A stretch of 64,000 nucleotides of DNA from Pleurotus djamor (GCA_029747585.1 JAPEVF010000075.1:1-64000); one strand, 5' to 3'. Numbered from the stretch's first letter, positions 35,431-46,964 are shown. The notes: generated by a model from the sequence alone, not told the origin. A program made the numbers and translations.

Positions 35431-36059
35431 TTTACTATTATTTTTTCTCTTGGATGTACGTGTAAATACTAGAGGATCTGCAAAAATTAGTATAGACCAA
35501 AATCAAAAACATTATAGGTTGAACGTACCGCAGCGGGATGAAGTTGGCAAGAGAGGCGAGAATCGACGTCTGTCCTTGAGGGATGAACCCGTCTCCCGAT
35601 CAAAAATGAAGGTAAACCAGACCTTGGTTTCAACGTTCAAGCGTTGTACGTGCGTCATTTCACTCTGCTGTAATCATTCCTGGTTCATCCGCTTATCAAC
35701 TCGGCAATGTTAGGCTCCGGTACTGTGTGCATTCCCAACCATCTGACAAGCGAGAGAAGGTTGACTTGGGCGACTTATCAAGCGGCGCGGCAGCCGTAGA
35801 AGCCAAGGATGGCATCTCTTCAATTGCATTCTCCGGTAAGACTGCCAGCCATATCTCTTACACGTCTCGGAGCTGAACGTCGGACTGGCAGTGATATGAC
35901 TGGTAGACAAGAGGTAGGCGGTCATAAGTGTGAGTTCTGCTCGCAATCGCATCGACGTGGTGTTCGGATTGTATTCAGTCCTGGGGGAATCACTGAACAC
36001 GTTCCCGCAACCTGTAACGCGTCCTGATAGTGCCATAGAAAGCCAGCCAGCCCTCACAG
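35431..36059. other. Spacer between R elements 2 and 3
   Basis: About 630 bp. No gene supported on either strand, and no similarity seen to the other inter-R spacers. Confidence 0.4.
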
Positions 36060-36640
36060 GAGACGCGCCCTTGATTTGGGAGTAAATAGATCGTGTCGCG
36101 TGAGTTGGAGGCTGTGCTCAATTTGGGCGGGTGCGTTGATCAACCAACTGGCCACTTGCAAAATACGCGTCAACAAGGTGCGTATATAGTCCAAGCCACT
36201 TACCGCGCCGTTCCCTTCATCGCAGCAACACATACATGCTCGACCAGGTGAAAGCTGTGGTACGTGCTTTCCCCATTCATCAGCCTTGAAGGACGGTCTC
36301 TGTTCTCCGTTTGTACCCGTGAAGATTGGAGGGCTCCGTCCCATCCTTGCCTTCTTCCATATCTGAGAGAGCTCCTGCGGGAACTCTCTTTGCCCGGTTT
36401 CGTCTGTCGACTGGGCCACGGGGAGGAGCAGGACTTCAAGAAAGTCCGGATAGGTTGATTTGGGCTGAAGTCTCAGTATTGCACAGTGGATCTTGGAGGG
36501 TTTGAATATGTTGGCTGTTTAGGTAGATAACGGCAGGGACTAGGTTGGAGAACTTGTGGCACACTGACGACTGAGGGGGCCGAATCGGATGTTCAAGAAC
36601 CATAAGGGCGAGATCTAGGGGCCCTGCCGTTTTAGCATTT
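36060..36640 (+). repeat. R element copy 3 (diverged)
   Basis: Same order of blocks as copies 1 and 2: gacgcgccc head, TATATAG near 36183, catacatgctcgaccagg, ccgtttgtacccgtgaag, gggccacggggaggagcagg and the 3' domain. The stem arms aacggcaggg (36529-36538) and ccctgccgtt (36622-36631) are unchanged although the sequence around them has diverged. No cassette genes accompany this copy. Confidence 0.72.
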
Positions 36641-37558
36641 TCTTCTCTTTTATTTTGTGTACACATGTGTAGCGGTTGGTCGAGAGGATATACTTATTGT
36701 AATCGAGACCAAAACCAAGCGAAGGACAGCAATTTAGATGAGTTATTCAAACTCCAAAGAGAAGCTAGGCGTTGAACGTTGCAAGCAAGTCTTCCGATGT
36801 AAGTTTCCAGATCCAGTTTTTTCTAGACATGAGTGTGCTTCGAACGAGTCGGCAGATTAGCATCGTGATGTTTTTGAGAGCACAGAGGGTCTGAGAGCTG
36901 AGCGCTGAGCACTAAGGTGTGTGGACGTCGGACTGGAGGCTGGCGTCGAGGAAGTTGAAAATTGACTTCGACTGTGAGCGTGGGAAGAATAAATCCCACA
37001 GTCAGAAAGATTGAAAGCGTTCTGGCACCGGCGCTTGACTCGTCCAACATTTCGTTGGAGACCGTCTCGACGTTGTTCACCGCTGTGAACGATAACCAAA
37101 TGACAACTCCAAAGCGACTCTAGTACTCTGTTGAATCTTGGAAGAATCTCATTACGCTCGAATGTCCGTTTACAGGCTCGCCAGAAACTCCAGGCTCTCT
37201 TCCTCCGATCATGATCCTACAAAATCGGACTCCATGCGTCCAACATCCGTTGGCTTGGCAATCTCAAAGGATAAACTCCACCATCCCCACTGACCGGTGA
37301 CCACGCGTAGGGTCATCGCAGAACCTGAAACAGAAAAACTACGCATCACACATGAGCTCGGATCCACTTTCTGCTCTCTACGGTGAACATTCGCCGTTCG
37401 TGCTAGCCTGAACGCTGAGCCTGGAGATTCCTCTCAGAAACTCGGGCGGATATTATCTCATTTGCGCTTACTGATGGTACTAAACCAACGGCCTCATGTA
37501 CCCTTCGTGGAGCGGCGCTCTGGACTAGCGTCGGGGTCGGAAGAAGGGGATTTTGTCC
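36641..37558. other. Intergenic region upstream of SSP-1
   Basis: About 900 bp without a supported gene. The last 180 bp (from about 37380) is homologous to the upstream regions of SSP-2 and SSP-3, including gtggagcggcgctctgg. Confidence 0.45.
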
Positions 37559-37565
37559 TATAAAT
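37559..37565 (+). promoter_or_regulatory. TATA box of SSP-1
   Basis: TATAAAT lies 72 bp before the start. The aligned positions upstream of SSP-2 (46863) and SSP-3 (57054, minus strand) are TATAAAA. Confidence 0.65.
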
Positions 37566-37630
37566 TGGACCGGGATTTGCGCTCGACTCTTCGCTATTCA
37601 TAGCAACGCCAACTACAAACTACGCAAATC

Positions 37631-38118
37631 ATGTTCGCTTCGACTCTTGCTAAACTCTGTACCGTCGCGGCTTTGACTGCCTCAACCTTGGGTGAGTGTT
37701 CATCACATGGTGATCACCGAATATGTCTGACCATTTCTTTGTTTCTAGCCCAGGGTGTTTCTTTCACGGCCTTCGCAGAACCGAACTGCGTCCTCACTAC
37801 CCCGGACGCTGGAGACACGGTCGTCACTCTCCAAGTCGGCCAATGCGTGGACTTTGCCATGGTCCACTCGCTTCAAGGCGAAGTCATCGGAGCCTTACCC
37901 AGTGGGTATCCCATCGTTTTATCTTCTAGCTATACTCATATAAACGGAATCATTGTATAGACAACACTGGTCATAGCTGCCGAATTCACCTATACCCAGG
38001 CCTCCGCTGCCAGAACGTCGAATTCGCAAACATCGGTCCGTTGACAGATATTGGACAAGTGACGGACTGTGTCACTCCTGAAAGTGGTGATTTCTTCTCG
38101 GTAGCTATGGTGTGCTAG
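37631..38118 (+). CDS. SSP-1: small secreted six-cysteine protein
   Basis: Three exons: 37631-37691, 37749-37901, 37961-38118. The protein of about 123 residues starts with a signal peptide (MFASTLAKLCTVAALTASTL, then AQG). The mature part has six cysteines, in NCVLTTPDAGDTV, GQCVDFAMVH, HSCRIHLYPGLRCQNVEF, VTDCVTPESGDFFSVAMVC. This would allow three disulfides. The start FTAFAEPNC and the ends are shared almost exactly with SSP-2 and SSP-3. I know no named family; small size, secretion and even cysteine number are typical of fungal small secreted proteins. It is the most diverged of the three copies here and lacks the HPTPKPKG segment. Confidence 0.82.
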
Positions 38119-38521
38119 ACCGGGGGAAATGGGCACGGTGCTTGGGCTTCTGTAGGCGTGACGGACACTAAATTGAACTCGAACTTCTTCATATCACGCC
38201 TGTACTTCATCCCTGTAATCTTCAACTTTACTCACATTATTCATACCCATCAGCGACTTATATTCTCCGTCTAGCTGCTTGGCCACTCAGAGCTGCCTCC
38301 ACTTGAAACTTGATTCCTATCATCGCGCTCAGTCCCACTCCAGGGGTTCCCTAACGTACAAATTCATGAAAATTTCGCGGAAAGCCCAAGAGAAGCCATT
38401 CTCACTATTTTCCATCACAGACTAGCTCTGCTTTACTGACTGTCAGCCTCAAATGATTGCAGTACAAGATTGTTGGTACGAAATAATTGTAGATCGCAAA
38501 ACATCCATAGGGCACCCCCTT
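38119..38521. other. Intergenic between convergent SSP-1 and ZCC-1
   Basis: About 400 bp shared 3' flank with no feature seen. Confidence 0.4.
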
Positions 38522-39885
38522 CTACGCCTCCTTTCCCTTCTTTGGGCCTTCGCCAACGTCCACCGAGGTTTCCCCATCCTGCTTCAAGCCTCGAATAACA
38601 GCCTCAAGTTCTTTCTGCATTCTCCTCTGACACTTCGAAAGGTTCTTCTGCACATCCTTCTCAATCACCCGGAACTGCTTAGCCAACTGCTCCTTCGCCC
38701 GCTCCTCCGTTGTCTGTCTGTCTGTAAGAACCTTGAGTCGTTGTCGATGGAAGATAATTGCGTCTTCCAGAGCTCGATCCCTGACTTCTGAGGCTGAAAG
38801 TTCCTCGCACTCAGAGTCGCTGTAATCAAGGTCGGCGAAACGTTCCTTGCGTTTCCCTAGGACCGTACTTTGATGTGTCTTAGAAGGAGGAGTAGGAAGT
38901 GCGGTGGGCTGGGATTGACTGGTTTTAGGATCTCGGGTTTGATTGATTAGTGTCAAGATATCCTGCATAACATCATTCCAACTCTCGTCCCCGCGACTAT
39001 CGGTCTGCCGACCCTCTTCCCCAGAATCACTTTCATCGTCCGAGTCCGAGAGGGAAAGCTTGCCATCTAGCTTGGAGGAAGCCGCCGTAGCAGAGCTACC
39101 GCTGGCTCTTGAGTAGCTATCGACTGGTCTATGGTGTTTCTACGTTTGATTGTCAGTGCTCAGCGCTTTGATAATCATGAACGCGTCGGACCTGCCGTAA
39201 CCTCTTCGATGGGGGTTGAGCCGAGTCATCAGACTCACTGTCTGTCAGTTCAATGGTCCCTAAATGCTTCTTCGGAATACCCTTCCTCAGATCAACCACG
39301 ACAGGCTTTCTCTCCACTCCTTCCCCAATCCTCCTAGACGCCACAGGGGGTGCGAGGCCTTTCGTCTGCGTCTTCTGCGTCTGCGTCTGCGAAGCCGTTC
39401 GCGGTATAGCCTGTGCAGTATTTCCAAGAAACGTTTTCTTCGGCAGCTCCAGTGTCATGATTGCTCGCTTCTCCTGCACCTGTTCGCGTCGTTTTATAGT
39501 CCAGTCAGCCATCCAAGAATCGTATGTCGCATCATTGATCTTGAATGTTTCCAAAAACACGGCTCGTCGGTAGGCCTCTGTTAAGCTACATCGTTTCCTC
39601 GCCACGCAGCAGCGGTCGCAGAGACTGGAGCTCTTTGTGAAGGAGCAAACTTCCAAGCCAGCTCGCCAACACGAGTCGCAAAGCTGTCATAATAAGAAGG
39701 GTAAGCATGATCCGTACAGATAGGTACTCGTCCATGTGTATCGAACTCACAGTTTTCTTCTGGTACACGCGCCAGTTGAGGAATTTATCCAGTTTGCACC
39801 ATTGATTACCGCGATATAGCCTCTCAGCGCGGTCCTTATCGACGCTAGAGCTCTTATTGCGACCTGGGGGCACAGGGTTATCCAT
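38522..39885 (-). CDS. ZCC-1: Zn2Cys6-like cluster and coiled-coil protein
   Basis: Exon 1 (from 39885) encodes MDNPVPPGRNKSSSVDKDRA and the family's N-terminal motif GNQWCKLDKFLNWRVYQKK. The intron ends immediately before LCDSCWRAGLEVCSFTKSSS followed by LCDRCCVARKRC, spacing C-x2-C-x7-C-x8-C-x2-C-x6-C. This is close to the fungal Zn(II)2Cys6 pattern. Next comes the family helix YRRAVFLETFKINDATYDSW, a disordered Ser/Asp/Lys linker (LTDSESDDSAQPPSKRLRQ), and a C-terminal charged coiled coil (AIIFHRQRLKVLTDRQTTEE onward) ending GPKKGKEA. The role is unknown; nuclear DNA binding is possible but inferred. A second intron has a weak donor (gtccga). Confidence 0.75.
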
Positions 39886-40226
39886 TTGGTACTCGGAGAG
39901 CTGAGTTGTGTTGTGACCGTCGTTGGTGCGTCGCGAGAAGGACAATACGAAGCTGTGAAGAGCAATGTTTGTAGGGCCAACCGTCAAGTTTGAGTAGAAG
40001 TTCAAAGGCTATAACGTACCTGGCTGCTGGGGGGCTCTTCCAGTCGTTGGTGGACGCGAGTTGGGGAGGAAACGTGTTTAAGCGCCCAGATGGAGCCAGG
40101 GGGGAGCGTTCAGGGTGTGTGAGACTTCGTCGCTGGCAAACATCCAACGCGGAATTCTGAGGATTGCAGTGGTCACTTTGAGTGTACAGTATCTGGCTAC
40201 ACGATCGACTGCATATACTCTGCTAT
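39886..40226. other. Intergenic between ZCC-1 and ZCC-2
   Basis: About 340 bp; presumed promoter of ZCC-1 and terminator of ZCC-2. Nothing distinct seen. Confidence 0.35.
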
Positions 40227-41069
40227 CTACCAAGATCTTCTTCTTCGGCTTCCCGCTTTCCCTGTGTGAGAACGATCCTTCGCGGTCCCCACCCCTACCC
40301 CCTCTAGGATACCCTGGAGGTGCTTTTCATACGATTCTTGCGCCATTTTCATCATCATTAAATCGTTTTTGAGAGCTTGAGTAGCGTCAAGCACCCTTTC
40401 AGCCACCATTTGACCGCCCGTCTGCTTACCACTGATAGTGGATTGGACTCGAGCTCCCTTGTTGCCGAACACATTGGGTAGTCTGCAGGTACCGTCGTGA
40501 TTCGGTGGTTTATGCGCTATATGGGACCCGGTAAGTCCAAAGTCAGACGCGTCGTCAGAGAATATGAGATGCTTAGGGGGGCGGCTTGGGTATGGACATG
40601 GTCTACCGGGTCCTTGTCTATCACGACGAATGGGGAATGTAGACGAAGATGCTTTGAATCCTTTTTGAATGGTGGTACTGGGGATTAAATGTCTCGGAAG
40701 GGATTTGAGAGGGTTGGCGCAGTTGTCTGGTCCGAGAGTTGACAATGGGTCTGAGTCAAGATTCATTTTTGACACGCCCTCCGCCAAATACCACTCATTA
40801 AGCCATGCTTGACATGTGTCTTCGTCGATCCCGAACTTCGTCATGAAGAAGTATTTGCCGTACTCTCTTTTTGCGATCTCCTCGCTGGGAGCCTTCTACA
40901 ATGTGCCAACCATCCGATGGAATATCTGATTTCAGAATTCTTCAAGACCAGCTCCAAAACTATCGGTACTCACAAAGACTTGTGTCCTTCGCCATTCCTC
41001 GAAATTGACTTGCTCGTACCAGTTTGAGTGGTATACTAGACGGGCTAGCTCTTTGATATCAAGATTCAT
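40227..41069 (-). CDS. ZCC-2: ZCC family member lacking the cysteine cluster
   Basis: Exon 1 gives MNLDIKELARLVYHSNWYEQ and VNFEEWRRTQVF, the family N-terminal module with the usual Trp-Cys changed to Trp-Tyr. The intron (about 40896-40973) joins directly to EGSQRGDRKKREYGKYFF and MTKFGIDEDTCQAWLNEW. The six-cysteine cluster that normally sits here is replaced by a short basic segment. The rest is a disordered linker and a helix (ALKNDLMMMKMAQESYEKHL) with a basic end KAGSRRRRSW. Its frame is open throughout, so it looks like a functional variant rather than a relic. Most similar in layout to ZCC-4. Confidence 0.68.
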
Positions 41070-41510
41070 GGAGGCTCAATGGGTAAGTGTACTCCCCAAG
41101 AGTACTAAAAAAGATATTATATACAAGTAGCTGTGATCTGATCATCTCCTTTTGCTGACTTCGTCGCAGCAATGCAGGACACAGTGCGCAGGATTTATCG
41201 GGCTGTTTTCGCCTTGTTACTGTGACCCAAGGGTGGACGACTGAGCCTTCTTGAATCCGATATCAGTCCCCAGCTTCTTTTGGACTCCGTCTACATCGTC
41301 TACCGATTCGTATGGCCTTGCATTTTCTTCATCATATTCGGTGCCACGTGCTGTTGGTGGGCAAAGGTGCGGTTGAACGTTCGCCTCGAAACGTAAGGTA
41401 CAATCGAGAGGTAACTCATGCTACAATTCTACTACCACAGGCAAGCTATGCGTCCGAAAGGGTACAACAACACAGGGAATAAGCTACAAATGCGAAACAA
41501 CAGAATATCT
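41070..41510. other. Intergenic between ZCC-2 and ZCC-3
   Basis: About 440 bp with no supported feature. Confidence 0.35.
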
Positions 41511-42586
41511 TCAAGATGGGTATGAGAGTTCTCCGAAATCTTCTTCCTTCCCTTTCGACCTCGTCTGACTGCCTTGGCCTCTCGGTGGCAAACCGCCCCT
41601 CTGTACTTCGACCTGTAAATCCTGGACAATGTTTTTCAGACGCGACCTCAAAAACTCTTGCCCTTCCTGACTTTCCCTCAGTTTCTCTTCAAGCGAGCGT
41701 ACTTGCTCCTTGAGCCCTTGCTCTGTGGACGAGGCCCGTCGCCGTTCAGCTTGGAAGTCAGCCAAAACTTTCAGATGTCGATCGCTGGCCTCGCGCATGG
41801 ACGTGAAGAACTTGATTTGGTTGTCGATCAATTGGTCGATGGAAGAGGTGGAAACAGCGAGCTGCGTATGGGAAATGTGGCCGGATATACTTGAGTGAGG
41901 TATAATGCTTTCCATTGGTGCTGACGAGGGTCCTGGGGTCACTGATGTAAGATAACCGAGCACACAGCGGAGATGTAACACGTACCTTGGAGCTGATTGT
42001 GGGCGGGCGCATGGTAGGGCGCATTGGACGGCTGAGCATGAGCCCCCCATCCGCTAGATGTAGATGCCTGAGCAGCAGAGTTGGACGTAGCAGTGAATTG
42101 CGGTTTCTTGGCTTTCCCTTCCGATCGACGATGCGAAGGTCCCGGTGCGCCGCCTTGCGGAATAGCGACCTGGGGTGGAGGTTGCTTGTGATTGCTCTGG
42201 CTACCTTTCCCCTTGACTTCCGTCGATGCTTTCTTCTTCTCGTTCCGCCATTCATATGTCCAAGTCTCGTAGATCTTCTCAGGAATACCGAACTTTTGCA
42301 TGAAAAAGGCCTTGCGAAACTCCAGCCTCGCAGTGCACCCAGCTGAAGGACAGTTATCACAGTGTGTAGCAGTAGGATTGGAGAAGGTGCAGGAGACTTG
42401 GCTGTTGATGCAAGCGCCGCAAGACTAGGAAGAACATGGAGTCGGCGTCCTTCAAATGGGTGCAGCTGGAATGCGGTCGCAGCTTACCCAAGAAGTTTGC
42501 ATCCTCCAGTCATGAAATTCATTGATTTTGCACCAGTTCGAGCGAAGGAGAGCTTCCGCCTGCTTTTTCTTCTCGTTGAGGCTCAT
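41511..42586 (-). CDS. ZCC-3: Zn2Cys6-like cluster and coiled-coil protein
   Basis: Exon 1 gives MSLNEKKKQAEALLRSNWCK and FHDWRMQTSW. After the intron comes SCGACINSQVSCTFSNPTAT followed by HCDNCPSAGC, spacing C-x2-C-x6-C-x9-C-x2-C-x4-C. The family helix EFRKAFFMQKFGIPEKIYET and WTYEW follow. The linker is Gln/Ser/Pro-rich. The last exon has DNQIKFFTSMREASDRHLKV, one coiled-coil unit LKEQVRSLEEKLRESQEGQE, then FLRSRLKNIVQDLQVEVQR and a basic/acidic end (KGKEEDFGELSYPS). It is a very close paralogue of ZCC-7 along its whole length, including introns. The molecular role is unknown. Confidence 0.77.
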
Positions 42587-42759
42587 GCTGCGGTCGAAGC
42601 CATGTGGGTGCAATTAGGCGCACAAACCACCTATTGACTCCTAAAAGCGCTATAGGAGGACCTGCCAGGAGTCACAGGATTTCCGAGGGCGAAGTACCAC
42701 TCCCGGAATGAAACGAAGAACATGGTTTGAAAGCTCTTCAAACTCACTAAGTGTACAAA

Positions 42760-43623
42760 TTAGCCGCTACGAGCGTACTTAGCCATCATAACGGGAGCAC
42801 CTTCTTTATTCTTCCTCTTCTTTGGATTCCTCATCTCCTGCGTATCTTTTCGACGAAATTCTTCCGTCATCATCTCGAAGTTCTTTTCCAGCACTCGATG
42901 TGCACTTTTTACCGCTTGAAAATTCTCTTCGACAACTTCAACCCATTTCATCGCCCTCTCCGTACAGAAGCCTTTATTTGGGTTTCCGACTTTGGTTGGT
43001 GAGGGATTTTCCGTTCTCGGCTTATTCTGCGGCTCGGTCCTTGGTATCTCTGCATCAGAAACAAAGTCATTGTCGCTGCTTGTGTCAGAGAAATCTTCGG
43101 TCGATGCCCCGAATGGCTTGGGGCATCGCCTCATTTGCCAAAGTTGAAGCCCACTTGCAGGCGACTGTGAGTCTCCCACTATGGCCGGGTCAGAGACACT
43201 CTGTCCGCTTCCATTGATAAGTGTATCACCGAGAGACGGCTGAGGGGGTGTCAAGCCTGCTGAAGACGACCTTTCTTTTTGATTTACTTCAGGTCGCTTT
43301 CTTGGATTCTCTTTTGCTTTCGACCATTCACTAAACCACTCCTTGCAAGTTTCTTCATCTATCCCGAACTTCTCAGTGAAGTAATGGATCCGATAATGGT
43401 GTTTCGAAGTGTAACGTTGATGAACGCCCTGAATACAGAGGGGAGTACAACGTCGGCGCATCAGCATTTGATCATCCACTTCTGGTGCATATAGGTAAGG
43501 GGGTTTTCAGAGCTTAGAACTCACAATCGATATTTGCGCTCCTTTCCATCGGTTAAACTCGTCACGAATGCACCAGCCTGAGTTGAACAAGATTTTGGCT
43601 ACGTCTTTGTCCTCCAGCTTCAT
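42760..43623 (-). CDS. ZCC-4: ZCC family member lacking the cysteine cluster
   Basis: Exon 1 from 43623 gives MKLEDKDVAKILFNSGWCIR and DEFNRWKGAQISI. Joining to the acceptor at about 43434 keeps phase 0 and gives GVHQRYTSKHHYRIHYFTEK followed by FGIDEETCKEWFSEW. No cysteine cluster is present. Using an earlier acceptor would add a few cysteines but does not keep frame. The linker is Ser/Pro/Asp-rich. The C-terminus has EVVEENFQAVKSAHRVLEKN followed by FEMMTEEF and a basic end (NPKKRKNKEGAPVM). It starts 174 bp upstream of ZCC-3. Confidence 0.68.
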
Positions 43624-44050
43624 AGCGAATGGTCAAGAGCGAGAGGGAGTAGAGAACAGCGGAGGTACTTAAGGTATGTTTTTATATGAGCAAGCGACGT
43701 CGACTACGGAATCGATAGGATACGACTTCTCGTAGCGCAGGCGAAGCTTGACAACACATGTTGCGATATGGAGTGCTTCTTGCACAAAGACTCTGGAAAC
43801 TCAGCCGATATTGAATCACGAAGAGCGAGGTAAAATAGCTAGAAGAGACACTTACGCTGCGGTTGGGACTGGAAGTCGTAAAGCTTGGGTCGCAAGGTAT
43901 TATACGATCGAAATTATAAGGGCATAATTACTCATAGAGTATACGGTGGAGGAAGTACGATTGTCTTCTCTGATAAGATAAGGTTTCTCGTAGTGCGACT
44001 GAGCTGGGATAACATATGCAAAGCGAGGCAAAGCAGAAATGAAAACGCAA
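43624..44050. other. Intergenic between ZCC-4 and ZCC-5
   Basis: About 430 bp; presumed ZCC-4 promoter. No clear TATA box or other signal was seen. Confidence 0.35.
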
Positions 44051-45396
44051 TCACTTTGGGACTAGGAAAGTATGACGAGCACGCTGAGAGGGTCGGGTGT
44101 CGTCCTCCTCGTGGAGAGACGATTTCCTCTTCTTCCGAATCACCTCGGTGGCTTCAGGAGCAGTGACGTCCGACTGCTTAACCGGTTCCATCGGCAAGTC
44201 CTGGATGATAGCTTCCAAACGCGTCTTCAGCGTTCTCTGCGCAGATCCGCCGGTCGCGACTTGTTCTTTGAGGATACGGATTTCCTCCATCAACTCCGCC
44301 TCCCTGGCCTTTGCCTTCGCCTCGACAGCCTTCCTCTGCAAGACAAGGTTGAAGGACTGTCCAGTTTCACGAAGGATGGCGAGGAGTTCGGCAGACGTGT
44401 CGTCATCGAGTTCCATTCCACAATTGGGGGCGATCGCTTTGACTAGGCTTGGGATGTGATCTTTGTAAGAGACCACTGTCGAAAGAGTCGTGTTGGGACA
44501 ATCTATCTCAGCGCTGCCAATTTCGGTAGACGTGGTAGAGCGTTCACGGCATGAGCTAGGAGCATCCGCCCGAGCTATCCCTGGGCCTGAGTGACTTGAG
44601 TTGATTATATGACACCTGGATGAATCCAAGCTACCTGACATACCAGGGGAAGATGTTTGGTCGACGCGAACGTTCTGTGCCGTGAGCTTGGGAGTTTTCT
44701 CGTCTTCATCACTGTCCAATTCTGATGAGGACTCATCAGAAGATTCATCAAGGGATTCGTCAAGGCGTTCATCAGAAGATTCCTCTGAGGATTCGTCAGA
44801 GGATGCATCCAAGTATGCGTTTGTGACTCGTTGGTGTGTATCGGGCACCGAAGTGACTTTGAGCGTGGCCGCCCTGGAGAGTCGGACAACAGGGATCCGT
44901 GGCTCGCGTCTCGGATTCGAAGTAACCCACGAAGATGGGAGCTAAAGATATGATTTATACTCGGAGGACGAGAAATTGAGATAGGACTCACCACCGTTGT
45001 TTTGTTCTCATTCAATTTCTTCACCGCTCGGCAATTCTGAGGACGTTTCTTGTGAATTTTTTTCATCCCATTCAGTTATCCAAGCTTTATATGTTGCTCC
45101 ATCGATACCAAACATTTGCATGAATAAGAATTTGCGGTAGGCTCGCCTTGCGCCACTGCCTTGGTAAAATGAGACGTCGGTTTGGCAAGGACATTTCGGA
45201 GAAGGTTTCCTAGCGCACGGCTTGCAAGCCTGAGAGGAATTGGAATATGTTCAGCGTGGATGTTACCCAAATATCAAGTGCAACGCACCAAGCCGTACAC
45301 ATTCCGCTCTGCAACCCAAACTTGAAACGCATCTTTGTCACACCAACTCGACCTAAACAGGCTCTCGGCCTTAAGCTTGACTTCTGGGGAGGTCAT
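44051..45396 (-). CDS. ZCC-5: ZCC family member with incomplete cysteine cluster and acidic repeat
   Basis: Exon 1 gives MTSPEVKLKAESLFRSSWCD and FQVWVAERNVYGL. The next exon has ACKPCARKPSPKCPCQTDVS, i.e. only four cysteines (C-x2-C-x7-C-x-C). It is followed by the family helix YRKFLFMQMFGIDGATYKAW and ITEW. An intron at about 44945-45030 joins to a long exon with a Ser/Asp/Glu repeat (SSDESSEESSDERLDESLDE and on, 44700-44815) and a coiled coil KAREAELMEEIRILKEQVAT. The end is TLKTRLEAIIQDLPMEP and RKKRKSSLHEEDD. The missing cysteines suggest the zinc site is altered. Confidence 0.68.
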
Positions 45397-45789
45397 TGAA
45401 CGGTGTGACGTGTTGAAGAAAAGGGAACGAAAGGGAACGAACCGTCGCCCAACAAAACCCCAACACAAATTATACCAAGCAATTTAAAAATAGAACGCCA
45501 ATAATTATAGCGTTGGGATAGTCGCGACCATTACGTATCTTGTGGCCTTGGCAGGTTCTTCGCGACGCGTCGGACTTGAGCAACTTCGACTTGTCGCCGA
45601 ATACATACATCTGAGAGGGAAGGGATATAATAGCGTTGATGCAGATGGGTACTCCCGCGATTTAGTCAAAAGGGCGAAGATAAATTCAAAGAGGCGGAGT
45701 AAGGCGGAGTAGAGCCCACCATAGGTCTCAATTGGAGATGGTCGTATCTCTATATGCCCACCGCTATATGCCCACCGTCGTCTGAATGA
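45397..45789. other. Intergenic between ZCC-5 and a TMB relic
   Basis: About 390 bp; no supported coding region. Confidence 0.35.
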
Positions 45790-46080
45790 TGATGATAGTG
45801 CCCAAGGACTGGCCACCTGGAGGCCGGAGCCTCTTTCGTAGTCGACACACTTGAAAAGCCCATCTTCTCGCGCCGCACAAAGCCTGGAGGATAGGAACTA
45901 GAGCCACCAGCGTCGGTACTGCTTTAAATGCAGAGAAAACGCGTGTCGAGTTCAATGAGGAGGGTGATGAGATCTCAGCGGGCTGCTAGAACTACTTTCC
46001 CCAAGATGTCATATAGTGGATGAATCAAACAGAAAACCTGGGACCCGACGAAGTCGCAACGAGTCTCCACCTCTAGTAAG
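45790..46080 (-). pseudogene. Relic of a TMB gene 3' region
   Basis: The plus strand here lines up in order with 51520-51760 inside TMB-1. Shared words include ccttctcgcg, the run from ggaactagagccaccagcgt onward, gatgagatctcagcgggctg and gtctccacctct. It corresponds to the cytoplasmic-tail exons, but frames are broken and no upstream ectodomain exons are found. It marks a TMB gene once present to the right of ZCC-5, matching the gene order of the second module. Confidence 0.6.
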
Positions 46081-46627
46081 TCGATAAGCATTCAATGGGA
46101 GGATAAACGTCTACTTACGGGCTTCACTGAGATTTCAAAGATGCCTAAGTGCCCGAGGTGCCCAGCTTCAGACCTCTGAGTACAGCGTTCAATCGGATTT
46201 TCTTGTTTTGATGTGAGTCCGCGAGACGATCTGGTTGCCGACGTCGTCGTGCAAGCTGCTGGGTGATACAGTAGCGGTATCCCCGCATATGCATATAAGG
46301 CCTCGAGCTCGTGGTAGACGAAAAGAACAACAAACGTCTATGAGTTGTAGTTGTGAGCGTGGGATAGTGTTTTCACACGATCAAACGAAGCATTCAACCG
46401 CGCTTCCAACAATCGTACAGTCGGCATATAACTTACCTCAGAGCACTCTATGCTCATGCCTGGAACCTCTCGGTGCCCTCAAACCTGGTCTAAGCTGTAT
46501 CGAACACCCTCTCGCTGAGTCTCCTCGTTCCAGACTCATTTATTTCCTCCGTGCAGCCTATGCAGAGTCACCGTCGGGCTCCATCCCCATTCGTCGAGCA
46601 TCGATATCATACATTGGCTGGCCAATC
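46081..46627. other. Intergenic left of the inverted repeat
   Basis: About 550 bp with no supported gene. Weak similarity to 57300-57400 (reverse strand) suggests the inverted repeat once reached further. Confidence 0.35.
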
Positions 46628-46862
46628 TCCTCTCATGACCACCTGAAACAGTAAAAGTACGCATCACGCATGGCCTTCAACTCTCGGATCCTCTTTTCAC
46701 GGCGAACGGTGGCCGTTTGGCACTGGCGCGAACGTTGAGCCTGGATATTCCACCCAGAAAATCGGATGAACATCTCATTTGTGCTTAGTCTACCGGCCTC
46801 ATGCACCTTCGTGGAGCGGCGCTCTGGGTCATCTTCGGGATCGATGAAGGGGAATTCCATCC

Positions 46863-46869
46863 TATAAAA
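46863..46869 (+). promoter_or_regulatory. TATA box of SSP-2
   Basis: TATAAAA lies 102 bp upstream of the start, conserved with SSP-3. Confidence 0.65.
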
Positions 46870-46964
46870 TGGGTTGGGATTTACGCTCGATTTTTCACTA
46901 TCCACTACAACTCGCATTACAAGCTACCAGCTACTCAAACACAACTCATCTTCGAACACAAGTC

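Noticed and set aside
30797..36640. Open frames inside the R elements, e.g. a plus-strand frame with YILDQEKAKA
   Set aside because: Copies 1 and 2 differ by a 2-base indel that breaks the frame, and copy 3 does not keep it; the conservation is at nucleotide level.
30797..36640. R elements as solo LTRs of a retrotransposon
   Set aside because: No TG..CA ends, target-site duplications, primer-binding site or nearby reverse transcriptase remnants were seen.
35710..37099. Minus-strand frames of 70-120 residues between R copies and SSP-1
   Set aside because: No paralogue, splice context or motif; composition is not gene-like.
43434..43480. Cysteine-containing segment RRRCTPLC as part of ZCC-4
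   Set aside because: The acceptor that would include it does not keep frame with exon 1; the downstream acceptor does, and it matches ZCC-2.
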